Under the pieces are notes generated by a model, which did not search any database, was not told where the DNA came from, and saw only the letters and a program-made list of their open reading frames with translations. The position numbers were made by a program, and so were the translations under genes. A stretch of 64,000 bases of DNA from Corythucha ciliata (lineage: Eukaryota; Arthropoda; Insecta; Hemiptera; Tingidae), in contig CM075938.1 in assembly GCA_038030265.1 (NCBI GenBank), forward strand, positions 8,099,009 through 8,163,008, written 5' to 3'. Below, one piece after another: positions 53,901-64,000 of this stretch; within the stretch, counting starts at the first letter, position 1, and the number at the start of each line of letters is the position of its first letter.

Positions 53901-55348
53901 TGGTAACGAGTAGTCCGTACAGCAGCCATTTTCGTGGTGGCGTGAATAGGACATTCTTTGGCCAATTTTACGGCGCGTCATTTCAAATTTCCTCCTTCAC
54001 TTTTTGCGGAATCTCCCAATTCTTACAGTTTTCCCCTGCATCCGAATCATTATGCCGTGCATCATTTTTTTAGGCGCATCAAAGAAAGACTGGTGCACGA
54101 CTTGGAAAAAAATGGACAGCTCGTTAAATGTTTCAAGCGGTCAGCAGCTGGCACTCAAACTGCCGATCCGAGTTTGCTTCGACCGCCGGATGTGCTTCAA
54201 TCAACCGTCGCGTATCTTTTAAACGAGTATGTCCACCATATTCACCAATCGTCAAGCCTAAAAAAAAAATAACTCCTTATTGTAGTGTAGCGACGTCCGA
54301 TAAAAAACCTTTTCCAATTGTTTACGACTTTGTGGACGATCGACTGCGGGCCGTTCGACAGGATCTATTCATTCAAGAGTGCTCCGGAGAAGAATCAATA
54401 ACTGTTCTTGAGCCCATTGTTCGATTTTACGCTTATTCGGCGTACCGGTAGGATCTGTCAAACAGCCCAAATATAAGCTTAGATATTGTGGATTATCTCT
54501 TTGATTTTTCAGACTCTGTGAAGAAGACGTGGCCAAATTTGATCCCGTTCTCAACCATAATAAACTGTTGGAAACGTTAAAGTGTCTTCTACGACAGTAC
54601 GACCGTTGCATTTTCAACGGCGCGTCAAGAATTGAAATTGAGTGCTTATACCACGTGTTGAATTTGGGGGAGACGAGTCCCATTGTTCGACATCTTTCGC
54701 TTCCGGATCAGTTTCGTCGAGAGAGGTACAGGACGCCATTTTGCGTCTTAATGTTTAACTAAATTATCAATTTTGTTCTTATTGTTGAAGATTACTGGAA
54801 AATGTGATGACCATGAGTTTATCCTGGTACACGGGGAATTTTCATAGAGCCATTAAATTGTCTCTCGAACTACCTGTTTTGATTCGAGCATTGTTCTGCT
54901 GCATGCAACTACCGTACATTCAAAAGTGAACTATTAGGGCGTGTTAATTTAAATCCTGAGAGTACGTGTGAGCCATTTTTGTTCCTAGATACGGGTTTGA
55001 AGTTTTAAACTCGGCGTACAGCTCAAAAACTCTCGCGATGCCCTTGGAAATAATACAAAACTGGTTGCAATTCAACTCAGAAAAGGAAGTGTTGGAGTAC
55101 AGCACCGCTAATGGACTCGAAGTTGTTTGTAGTGACACGACGTCGATACAGTTCTCTAAAACCCGTGACAAAAGTTGGACAAAAGTAATTTTTTTAAATA
55201 AAATGTTTGTTTCAATAATTAGTTTTTGTATTAAAACAATTTGACGTATACGCAGCCTTCAGCGAAAAAGAACCGGCAGATAGATCAACAGCTCAATGAC
55301 GTTCCTTTGCCAGAACTTCTCCTCACAACATCCTGCAACGTTTACTAG
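47939..55348 (+). CDS. SAC3D1: SAC3D1-like SAC3/GANP-domain protein, 339 aa
   Basis: SAC3/GANP/THP3 family; relatives act in mRNA export scaffolds (TREX-2), and SAC3D1 is linked to centrosome and mitotic functions. Exons: 47939-48006, 54074-54226, 54286-54447, 54513-54725, 54791-54925, 54989-55184 and 55256-55348. Every junction has matching phase and the total is 340 codons. The first exon ends in GRCLRMCPKQEES, corresponding to the family signature GTCPDMCP. The next exon starts with RIKERL after a split Met codon. Further signatures: LLRPPDVLQSTVAYLL, then VYDFVDDRLRAVRQDL, YHVLNLGE and MPLEIIQNWLQF. Length is close to vertebrate SAC3D1. In the first motif the usual Asp is Arg and the first Pro is Leu. 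The 6.1 kb first intron is filled with arrays. Confidence 0.93.
48007..48300. other. SAC3D1 intron 1, non-repetitive start
   Basis: Non-periodic; a GGGGCCCGGGACGG stretch near 48237 resembles TE termini elsewhere in the window. Nothing firm. Confidence 0.35.
48300..50230 (+). repeat. Family A array, plus orientation
   Basis: CTCAATTTTAGCCGCGAATT-type units about every 30 bp. From about 49860 to 50235 it contains a third, more diverged version of the block found at 38195-38545 and 40815-41178 (GAAAATTAGTGTTTTTCTTAA, then TGCGAATGGATGATTTTTCGC). It lies in sense orientation within SAC3D1 intron 1. Confidence 0.8.
50240..50960 (+). repeat. Family G ~30-bp repeats
   Basis: Units of AAAATTGCAAGTTTCAGGG and GGTCTTAATTTNAGT. 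A GGGTCAGCTTCCCATCCCTGA stretch near 50340 resembles the inner part of the hAT-like ends at 19800 and 3700. Confidence 0.6.
50985..51320 (-). pseudogene. Relic of a Ty3/gypsy-type reverse transcriptase
   Basis: On the minus strand 51126-51064 reads KMPFGLTNAPSTFQTAMN, the highly conserved RT stretch of Ty3/gypsy pol. The part before it is in another frame, with recognisable fragments of the preceding strand (GTWSSF), and a stop lies between them. Downstream the frame soon stops. No LTRs, protease or integrase are seen. This is a short dead fragment inside SAC3D1 intron 1, in antisense. Confidence 0.75.
51320..51900. other. SAC3D1 intron patch
   Basis: Includes short direct repeats of GGTGTTAATC with GCAGATCTG words at 51450-51530. 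Otherwise no recognised feature. Confidence 0.4.
51900..53190 (+). repeat. Family D ~29-bp array
   Basis: CCGCGAAATTGGTTTTTAGTG with GCAAAATC units at about 29 bp, as in 18740-19720. I did not find clear hAT-like ends around this copy. Confidence 0.75.
53190..54073. other. SAC3D1 intron 1, end
   Basis: Non-repetitive apart from a TC microsatellite (about 53430-53457) and a poly-C run at 53595. The acceptor for the second coding exon is the T-rich tract ending TTTTTTTAG at 54073. Confidence 0.5.
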
Positions 55349-55660
55349 CGTGTAGACGGTTGTCGTTTGAAATTGTCATGACTTATCGCAATACAAAAGG
55401 TACCTGTTGTATAATTTTAAGTACATCGCAATTGCTCAACGCTCTTTTTGAACTTATTTTCGTCGCTGAGCGAAGAATTTCCGTCATGACCCAGGCGCCG
55501 CTCCCCCCCCCCCCATTTTTCGCCCACCTTTCACCATCCAACAGCGTTCCTGGTCTCATCAGCCCAGCATTTGAGCCGAGTACGGTGCCGATGTGGAGCA
55601 TTCCTCACTTTAGTGGAGGGGGGGGAGGGGGCGTTGCCACTGTACTACGGTTCCCTCACT
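55349..55660 (+). other. 3' flank of SAC3D1
   Basis: Non-periodic sequence after the stop with poly-C (55502) and poly-G (55618) runs. No obvious polyadenylation signal within the first 100 bp. The plus-strand open frame here is not convincing. Confidence 0.4.
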
Positions 55661-58600
55661 AATTCGCTAAATCGGCTAATTTGCTGCTAGAATTGAAAAT
55701 GTAAGTTTGCAGCTAAAAATTGGGAAAACGATAATTCGCGGCTAAAATTGAAAACGTAAGTTCGTGGTTAAAATTGAAAACCGAAGCTCTAACTCAGAGA
55801 TAAATTTGAAAATAAACGCAAATTCGAGGCTAAAATTGGAAGACATTGCTAATCCATGGCATAAAATGTACAAAAACGTTGATTATTCGTGGCTAAAATT
55901 GACAAAAAGTGCAAATTTGCAGCTAAAAGTGGGAAAAAGCGCTAATTCATAGCATTGAAAGCGAATAAATAAAAAATAAATAAGCGGCTAAAACTAATGA
56001 AAACCTAAATTCCCTCCTAAAACAGGGAAAAGTCGTAAATTCGCGGCAAAAAATGAGAAAAATGCAAGTCGTGGCTAAAATTAAGAAATCGCGCTAATTC
56101 AATGTCTAAAAGTGGGGGAAAACCTGCTAACTCGTGGCTGAAATAAAGAAAATACTGTGATCGTGAAATCGTGGCTAGAAGTGAGAAAAATTTAAGTATA
56201 AAAGTGCAAAAAACTTGCTAATTCCAGGCTAAAATAAATAAAGCTGTAAATTCTCGGCTAAAAATTAGAGAAAAATAGTGATTCCCTTGTTAAAATTGGT
56301 GAAAAGTGACAATTCACGGCTAAAATTGGGAAAACTAGCAAAGGGGCCGACAATGCCCCCCCCCCTCACCCACAAAAAAAACGCAAATTCATGGCTGCAA
56401 CTGAAAAAAAAAAACAACTAATAATTCATGTATAAAATTCGAAAATAAATTTAAGACTAAAATTGAAAAAAAGCTCCAGTTCGGGGATAAAATGGAGAAA
56501 AAACGCAAATTCGAGGCCAAATTTGGGACATATTCCATAATCCACGACCTAAAAAATTGCTAGAAGCTTTTATTGTTCGTGGCTAAAATTGAGAAAAAGT
56601 GCGAATTTGCGACTAAAAGTAGGAAAAAGCGCTAATTCATAGCTTTGAAAGAGAAAACAATTTTTAATTTGCGGCAGAAAATGAAGAAACGTAAATTCAC
56701 CCCTAAAACCCAGAAAAATATGTAATTCGCGGATAAAATTGAAAAAACAAATAAAACCGCCAATCTACTTCATTGCGAAAAATCGTAAATTTGCGACTAA
56801 AAATTAGAAAAACGTTAATTCGCGGCTAAAATCGATGGAAGAAACAAATTCGTGGCAAAAATTGAGAAAAAGCTCCAATTCGGGGATAAAATTGAGAAAT
56901 AACGCGAATTCGAAGCCAAATTTGGGAAATATTGCAAATTCACGACCTAAAAATTGCAAAAAGCTTTCATTATTCGCGGCTAAAATTGAGAAAAAGTGCG
57001 AATTCGTGACTAAAAGTGGGAAAAGGCGCTGATCATAGTTTTGAAAGAGAAAACAACTTTTCATTCGCGGCTAAAACTGACGGAAACGTAAATTCACGGA
57101 TAAAATTGAAAAAAACAAATAAAACCGCCAATTTACTTCATTGCGCAAAATCGCTCTTACGTATTGAGAAAAAGCTCCAATTCGGGGATAAAATTGAGAA
57201 ATAACGCAAATTCGAAGCCAAATTTGGAAATATTGCAAATTCACGAGCTAAAAATTGTAAAAAGCTTCCATTATTCGCGACTTAAATCGAGAAAAAGTGG
57301 GAATTCGCGACTAAAATTGAGCAAAAGTGCGAATTCGCGAGCAAAAGTAGGAAAAAGCGCTAATTCATAGCTTTAAAAGTCAAAACAACTTTTAATTCGC
57401 GGCTAAAACTGACGAAAACGTGAATTCGCTCTAAAAACCGAAAAAAATATGTAATTGAAAAAAAGCAACAAAAAACAAAAAGAAAACATTAATTTACTTC
57501 ATTGTGAAAAATTAGAAAAACGTTAATTCGCGGCTAAAATCGAGTGAAGAAACAAATTCGTGGCAAAAATTGAGAAAAAGCTCCAATTCGGGGATAAAAA
57601 AATTGAGAAATAACGCGAATTCGAAGCCAAATTTGGGAAATATTGCAAATTCACGACCTAAAAATTGCAAAAAGCTTTCATTATTCGCGGATAAAATTGA
57701 GAAAAAGTGCGAATTCGTGACTAAAAGTGGGAAAAGGCGCTGATTATAGCTTTGAAAAAGAAAAAAAAAACGTTTAATTCGCGGCTAAAACTGACGAAAA
57801 CGTAAATTCACGCCAAAAATGGAGAAAAAACTGTAATTCATGGTTAACATTTAAAAAATTGCTATTATTCTTTATTGTGAAAAATCGTAAATAGGCGACT
57901 AAAAATTAGGAAAACTAAAATTGAGAAAAATCTGTAATTCGTGGATAAAATTGAGAAATAACCCAAATTCGAAACCAAATTTGGGAAATATTACAAATTC
58001 ACGGCCTAAAAATTCGGGACTACAAAGTGGGAAAACGCGCTAATTCATGGCCATGAAAGATGAAAAACTTTTAATTTGCGGCAAAAACTGAATAAAACGT
58101 AAATTCGTGTCTAAAATGGAGTAAAAGCTGTAATTCGAGGATAGAATTGTGAAAAAACTGGTGAAACGCGGCTAAAATTGATAAAAAAGGTTAATTGGCG
58201 CCTAAAATTAAAAAAAACAAATTCGCGGCTAATTTTGCCAGAATTGGAAAATATCGTTAATTCGGGACTATAAATTGTAAAAACTGTAATTCGCGGCTAA
58301 AATCGAGAAAATGAAAATTCGCTGCTGAAAATGAGAAAACTCGCAAATTCAAGGCTAAAAGTGAGAAAAAACTGCTCAATCGCGGCTAAAATTGATAAGA
58401 AACGTTATTTGGCGCCTGAATTAAAAAAAAAAAGCGAATTCACGGCTAAAATTGTGAAACATCGGAAGTTCAAGGCTAAAAGAGAGAAAAAAAGCTAATT
58501 CTCGGCTAAAATTGATAAAATACGTTAATTCACGCCTAAAATAGAGAAAAAGCCACAAACAAGGGGGACAAAACTGAGAAAAATCGTGAATTCGTGGCCT

Positions 58601-58680
58601 GACATTGAGGAAAAGTGCAAATTAGTGGCTAAAATAGAAAAAAATTCGCTAATTTATGGATGGTTGGGGGGGGGGTGGAA
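55660..58680 (-). repeat. Family A array, 3 kb, with 300-400-bp higher-order repeats
   Basis: GCTAAAATTGAGAAAAA / CGCTAATTCGCGG units. A multi-unit block starting near AAAGCTCCAATTCGGGGATA and running to AAGCTTTCATTATTCGCGG recurs near 56470, 56870, 57170, 57580 and, weaker, 57920. Some copies are nearly identical for more than 150 bp, so this part has been duplicated more recently than the others. Confidence 0.85.
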
Positions 58681-58990
58681 CTGCTCATTCGCGGCTGAAA
58701 TAGAGAAAAAGCTCTGATTTTGTTGATACAAATTTAGAATCGGTGCTAATAATTCGCATATGCTCCATGACTCCATGAAACATGAGGGCATTGTCCCGAT
58801 TCGTTCGTTTGCTGTTTGCATACGTTTGTTTAGCCTTGAAAAATATTAATTTAACACAAAATGGCGCGTGAAGTTGGCACAGTTCGTTAGTCCATTCAGC
58901 CCAAATCGTTTGTTTAGTGGAATGTTCAGACACGTTTTCGTTTGTTCAGTCCAAATTTTCGTTTTTTTTTTTTTTTTTTGTTTTTTTAGC
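58680..58990. other. Spacer between oppositely oriented family A arrays
   Basis: About 300 bp of non-periodic sequence containing CGTTTGTTTAG words (58822, 58908), ending in a poly-T run. It lies at the switch from minus to plus orientation. Confidence 0.4.
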
Positions 58991-59620
58991 AGAACGGCGA
59001 AATTGCTTCCAGAGACCGCGATCTAGCCTTTTCTCAGTTTTAGCCTCGATAGTAATTTGTCAATATTTCCGTGAACTAACTCATTTCTCCTAGTTTATTA
59101 GCGAACTAACACATTTTCTCTATTTAAGCCATGAATTGTTTTAGCAAATTTTCTCAATTTTATCCGTAACTGATTACTTTTCTCAATTTGAGCCGATTAT
59201 GAGCGCACTTTTTCAATTGACCCACGAACAGCACATTTGAGTTTTTTCCTTGAATTAGTGATTTTTTTTTCAATTTTATCCGCAAATTAACGCCTTTTCT
59301 CAATTTTGTCTGTGAATTTTTCGTCACGAATTAGCGTTTTCTCAATTTTAGCTCTGAAAAATTTAGCTTTTATCGATTATAGGCGTGAATTAGTGTTTTT
59401 AATCAATTTAGCCGTGAATCAGCGCTTTTTCTAAATTCTAATCGCGAGTAGTGTTTTTAAAATAATTTAAGCGAAACATAAGCACTTTTTCTCAATTCCA
59501 GGCCCAAATGAGCGCTTTTTCGCAATTTTAGCTATCACCATTAGCACTTTTTCTACACTTTTAGCCGCGTCCTTGCCCTAAAAACAGCACATTAACGAGT
59601 TTTTTTAGAACTTAGCCGAC
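58990..59620 (+). repeat. Family A array, plus orientation
   Basis: TCTCAATTTTAGCCGNGAATT units at about 30 bp; with 55660-58680 it forms a large inverted arrangement. Confidence 0.75.
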
Positions 59621-61262
59621 TGAGAGTTAAAAGTTGTACTTTGCTTATTACTTGGTGAGCAAGTAATACGAGGTTGAGAAAATCAACACTCCCACGTGAG
59701 TCAGGACCCGCACAGCTGTAGCCGGCTAGAGCGGGCTTAGCGCTTGTTAGCGGGCTGGCGATGTTTATCAAAAACGCCCAGATAAGACGCTACAGGCGTT
59801 TCACGCCGTAAACGCTCAAGACACGACTTGACGTCGAAAGGGCCTCCGGACCACACGGAGCCATGAAAAATCGTGCAAAAAACCCAACGAAAAGGTAGAA
59901 CGTTCCTATTTTCGGCGCTGCACCGTCCGTAAAACCCGTTTTGAGAAGTGTTTTGGAAAACCCCGGCCCTGAAAAATCTGTATCTACATTTATGAACTTT
60001 TAAGCTTGCCCCCCTAGGCTCTGAACGGTGGCCATCAATGGCGGTCCACACCCCACCCAGGCCCATCATCACTTCAACGGGACGCTACACTGGTGTGAGT
60101 TTTCGTCGACAGCGCAGGTCTTTGGTGGCTTATTCGTCAAACCTACGGCTGTTATCTTTCTCGAGTCAATTTATTCGTGAGATTATTTTTAATAGCGATT
60201 GACATAAAAATATAATTATAGTGAGCCCTAAAGAGAAAACCTGCTTGAAAGACCGTTAACATAAAAAAATATTCCTTTTTTTTTAAACAAAAATTGAGCC
60301 AGTAAAAACTTCGAACACTATAAATAACAAGTTTGATTAACAGCGCTGGGAATTCAGGATGAACAAGAAAATTCCATGAAGGATGGATCTAGGAGTGGGG
60401 AAGGGCTGACAGAATTACCCCCCCCCCACCTATTTGAGCTTGTGGTTCGCTCTTAAACGCTTAAATCGCTCCAAAACCATGGTAGTGATTGGAAGGGCAG
60501 CGGAAGGGGTTGGTCATTAGGGGTGGAAAAGGGGTTACTATACCCTCCCCCCCCCAAGACTAAGAAAGGTCCCATATCCCCATTTGAGGGGAAGGGAAAG
60601 TCACGTTAAGAGAACTATGCGTATAGAAACGCTACATTTTTTTTTTTTTTTTTTTTACATCAATATCAATTTTTTACAATTTTTTTCGTCAAAATTGGGT
60701 TTTTTTCCTAGACAAGTGCCTGTAAGGCTTTGGGCTCTAGTGCGAACGATAGCGAAAAAAACCGTTACTCAAGGTGTGTGTGTGTGTGTGAGGAGGAGGG
60801 GGGTATATTTGTTTGAAGCGTCCTTGGATCTCCTTACTGCGGCATTTTTCCCCCGATCGTTCGCACAATGGACCCGCCAAGTGCGGGCCCATTTTTTCGG
60901 CCTTTTTTTTTCTTGTTTTTTGAACAACCCATTTTTTGTTTTGTTTTATTTTTGTATTTGTTTTATTATGAATTCAATTTTTCTTGTTTTTATCGACTTT
61001 GTGGCACAGTTTGGTCCAGTGAAATATTTTTTTTGTTTAAATAATTTTTTTTTCAGTCTTGGAATTTCGAGAAAATAAATTTTAAGGGCTGATGAAAAAC
61101 TACGAGACCAGTTATTTTAGGCCAATTTGTCGTAATTTCTTGTCATAAAACTGGCTACCGGGATCCATAGTGGACGATCATAGCAGCTGTCGCTCCCCTA
61201 ATTTCTTCACCATCGCCCCCCGACACTTGTCCAACCACTACAGGTGGGGGCAGAAGTAACCC
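59620..61262. other. Intergenic sequence, non-periodic
   Basis: Contains a minus-strand 111-codon frame (59737-60072) with no recognised family, poly-C runs (60417, 60547), a TG microsatellite (60775) and T-rich stretches. On the minus strand AATAAA occurs near 60960, so the 3' UTR of the gene that ends at 61263 may extend this far. Confidence 0.4.
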
Positions 61263-62764
61263 TCATGTTTTGACGAATTTATAGACGACGCCGAAGACCA
61301 TGACAGAGACAAGAACGAGTACTAGGGCGGTGATGATTTTGGCAAAAGCGTTGAGACCAGAGTCGTGGCTGCTGCTGCCGTGACGTCGTCGCGATGAACA
61401 GCCGCCGCCACCGCCGCCGTGATAACCGTTGCCGACGAACGAGGAGCGTCGCCTTTTGTTGGCGGCGAGGCCGCGGGCCAGACCGGGAAAGGCGAGCGAC
61501 TGTGTGAAAGTCAGCTTGTGAACGGATTCGGACAGCGAGTAGGGGCCGATTGAGCCGCGAGCGGCTGCTCGAATGAGAGCGTACTCTAGGTCGAGGGCAT
61601 CCAGAAGCGAGTATCTAAAGAAAAAAAAACAACATAAAATGCTATTTCGTGAATGTTTTTTTTCGATTTGAGACACTTGAATAGAAAAAAAGGTACGGGA
61701 TCGGGGCTCATTTGATTAAAAATAAATTTGATTCCCCCCCCTGCACTTTTCTCGCCAGTGTAGGTAATTCAATTTTAAATTACTTTGTAATGGGATATAG
61801 AAGGTTTTTCTATTCAATTTCACACGAGACATGCAGGCTAATAAAGCTGTCAACTTCAAGAGAACAACCATTTTCTCCCGTTCATTTCAGAACATCCGAC
61901 TTTGTTGAGCGGGACATTTTAATTAATTTAATTAAATCGGGGCAAATGAGAATCGCCCGGAGCGTTTCCTTTCTGAATCCAATAACCCTGTGTTGTCGAC
62001 GTTAAATTTCGTCAAAATATTTGTTTTTCATCACACCAGCAAGGCGTTTAGTTTAAGGACCCGTGAGGCATCCAGGAGTGTATAGACGATTACCTCGCTG
62101 TCATAGTCGAACTCCGACGTCGATCCCAATGGGGTTGGTCACGCTCACGAGACAGATGCGACATAATGGCAGCATTGGCGGCGGCAACTGAATTCAACGA
62201 CGAGCCCATCGACGACGTCGGTGTGAGTGGCGAGTGTGGAGCTGGACTCGCGTCGGACTCGTCGAGCGACAGGCTGTGCTGCTCGGGGCTTGACGGTCGT
62301 CGCATGAGTCGAGCTCGATCGGGGTGCAGGAAGGATGACGCCGTGGAGGGACCGGACATGCAGTTATAGGCGCTGGCGTGACTTCCCGACGGGCAGCAGG
62401 GGCTAGCCTGGCGAATCATTAAAAAAAAAATTGTGCGAATTCTAAAAAAAACAAAAATCTAAGCTTATTTATGGTTACCTGAACAGATCCAATGCCCGAG
62501 TCATTGTGACAACCTCCTCCTCCTCCACCACCACCCCCGCCGCCGCTGCTCGACGACGGATTATCGACAGTCGGAAAAACGAAGGACTCGCCGTCTCCCT
62601 CACCGCGCGGTGAGTCCTGAGAGGGCCAAACTTGAAGTAGAGGAAGCGACGGTTTGAGCTCTTGGCCATTTTCGACGCTACCGCCGCTTATTCCTCCCGG
62701 ATCGCACGGTATGCAGCTCTGCTTCCTCTGACCCCATTTCCGCCGAAGCTCTTTCAGAGACATC
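61263..62764 (-). CDS. Unidentified tail-anchored membrane protein
   Basis: Three exons (-): 62764-62479, 62407-62094 and 61614-61263, with matching phases (0, then 2). From the ATG at 62763 the product is 316 aa. The start is uncertain because a strong acceptor (TTTGTTCTTGGAATCTCCAG) ends one base before that ATG, so an upstream exon exists. The N-terminus is SLKELRRKWGQRKQSC, followed by a run of 11 Gly and DSGIGSVQ, then a Ser/Pro-rich region. A more conserved-looking segment LLDALDLEYALIRAAARGS precedes a second Gly run, and a hydrophobic helix IITALVLVLVSVMVFGVV lies six residues from the C-terminus. The topology is that of a tail-anchored protein with the bulk in the cytosol. I do not recognise the family. 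Confidence 0.75.
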
Positions 62765-63240
62765 CTGGAGATTCCAAGAACAAAGCAAAAAAACTTATTA
62801 TTTTTGCATGGTCGGACATGTTAAGGGCAAAATGTGTGGCTGAGATGACACCGACATTTGACACGTTCTGCTTTAATCTTCACAGAACAGGATCTATATT
62901 GAACAGAACAAGTGCTTCTATTGCTCATAAGACAGAATACCGTGTTGTGAAACTGATATCGATGGACCACTATGCATTTTAACATCAAAAAGGTACACAA
63001 TTGCTTACATGTTGAACATGTTTTACTTGACTTCAAGGGTACATCTGTTCCTGAAGACCCTTCATCATCCGCCTATTGAAAAAAATTGAATTAATCGCTT
63101 TGGAGACAATTCTAGTGGTTTATACTATTGTCAGAGGCGTCGAAAATATGTCTATGACGTGAAACAGAACTCTGGAAAAACGACCCACGCCATTAGCATT
63201 GCCAGATCTCTTGTTTTCGCCCGGAGTCTCCGGGCCTGAG
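62765..63240. other. Upstream flank or intron of the tail-anchored protein gene
   Basis: Non-periodic; the region adjacent to 62764 reads as a pyrimidine-rich 3' intron end on the minus strand. No further coding exon is recognised. Confidence 0.4.
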
Positions 63241-63251
63241 ACCCGTTCTCT

Positions 63252-63410
63252 GGCCGGACCGAAAATGTCTCCCAGGGGGCCGAGAATGTCTCCCAGGGGC
63301 CGAAAATGTCTCCCGTGGGCCGAGAATGTCTCCCAGGGGTCGAGAATGTCTCCCGTGGGCCGAGAATGTCTCCTGGGGGCCGAGAATGTTTCCCGGGGCC
63401 AAAAAGCTCT
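63252..63410 (+). repeat. Family H 20-bp minisatellite
   Basis: About eight copies of GGGCCGAGAATGTCTCCCAG in tandem with few substitutions. It is GC-rich and much more regular than the AATT-type arrays, so probably younger. Confidence 0.9.
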
Positions 63411-63479
63411 CGCATTAGTTCGGGAAAGAACATTTCGTGGCGTTAAATTTCCTGAATGTTTGCCTCCAATAATTTCTTA

Positions 63480-64000
63480 ATAATATTAGCCGCAAATTAC
63501 CGCTTTTACTCTGTTTTTGAGCCGATCATGTCAATGTTTTCTCAATTTTAGCGGCGAATGAGCGCTTTATCTCAATTTTTGTCGGGAATTAGCGTTTTCT
63601 CGCACTTCTTAGCGTCTTTCCTTGGGGTTTACCGTAAATTAACGCTTTTACTCATTTCTTAGCCGCAATTTAGCGAATTTTCTAAAATTGATCCGCGAAA
63701 TGGCTTTTTTCTTTATTTTAGCTGCGACTTTAACTCAATTTTACCCGGGTATTAGCGAATTTTCAAAGTTTTAGCCGCGAATTAGTGTTTTTTTTTTTTT
63801 TTTTTCAAATGTAACCGTGAATTAGCTTTTTCCCCAATTCCTGCTCTACATTTGCGCCCTTTTTAGTTTTAACTGGTGAGTTAGCGTTTTATTTCACTTT
63901 TTATAGCCATGCGAGTTGGCGCTGTATTCTCAATTTCGTTGCCGTGAATTAGCGCGCTTTTTAGCCGCGAATTCGCGGATTTACTCAAATTAGTTTGCGA
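63480..64000 (+). repeat. Family A array, plus orientation, runs off the window
   Basis: CTCAATTTTAGCGGCGAATG-like units at about 30 bp to the end of the window, with a 20-nt poly-T run at 63787. Confidence 0.8.

Noticed and set aside
59737..60072. 111-codon minus-strand frame of mixed composition
   Set aside because: Non-repetitive, but no family or splice context supports it; kept only as a note in the intergenic entry.
60584..61078. 164-codon Phe-rich frame
   Set aside because: Product of poly-T and TG-rich low-complexity DNA; no domain.

Overview
This is nuclear DNA from an animal. The genes have GT-AG introns, some of them very large, and the gene set is bilaterian: an Additional-sex-combs (Asx/ASXL) Polycomb gene, a DRC8/EFCAB2 axonemal EF-hand gene, ECH1 and SAC3D1. 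A Jockey-type LINE with arthropod-style gag zinc knuckles suggests an arthropod, possibly a crustacean or another non-insect lineage. That placement is an inference; nothing in the window proves it.

Layout. Positions 1-10,515 (-): the Asx/ASXL gene, eleven exons, 3' end beyond the left edge, with a 6.7 kb repeat-filled intron. 11,130-22,167 (+): a two-coding-exon protein with 11 C2H2 zinc fingers, head-to-head with Asx, with an 8.6 kb intron. 28,691-29,614 (+): EFCAB2/DRC8. 29,767-47,306 (-): ECH1, tail-to-tail with EFCAB2; six compact 3' exons and one 5' exon 16.2 kb away, with a degraded Jockey LINE in between. 47,939-55,348 (+): SAC3D1, head-to-head with ECH1, with a small first coding exon 6 kb from the rest. 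61,263-62,764 (-): an unidentified tail-anchored, low-complexity protein. I assigned exons by matching splice phases across every junction and by similarity to known families.

About half of the window is tandem arrays of short degenerate units, in introns and between genes. I separate eight families, called A-H here: A (~30 bp, core GCCGCGAATTAGCG), B (~21 bp, GACGAAATTGACAGTTT), C (~30 bp, GCGAATCGTCAGTTTAGCCA), D (~29 bp, CGCGAAATTGGTTTTTAGTG), E (~31 bp, AAAACCCAATTTCGTGG), F (~17 bp, AACCACAGTAAAGCTCC), G (~30 bp, GTGAAATTGCAAGTTTC) and H (20 bp, GGGCCGAGAATGTCTCCCAG). A, B, C, D, E and G share an AATT-centred word. Families B and C sit inside a 3.2 kb hAT-type transposon with an exact 8-bp target duplication. 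Family D sits inside two copies of another hAT-like element. This suggests that DNA transposons spread satellite arrays through the introns, which is the most unusual feature of the window.

The genes do not form one pathway. The organisation is two divergent pairs (Asx/zinc finger and ECH1/SAC3D1), each with a short shared promoter region, followed by introns swollen by satellites and transposons. I saw no tRNA, rRNA or CRISPR.
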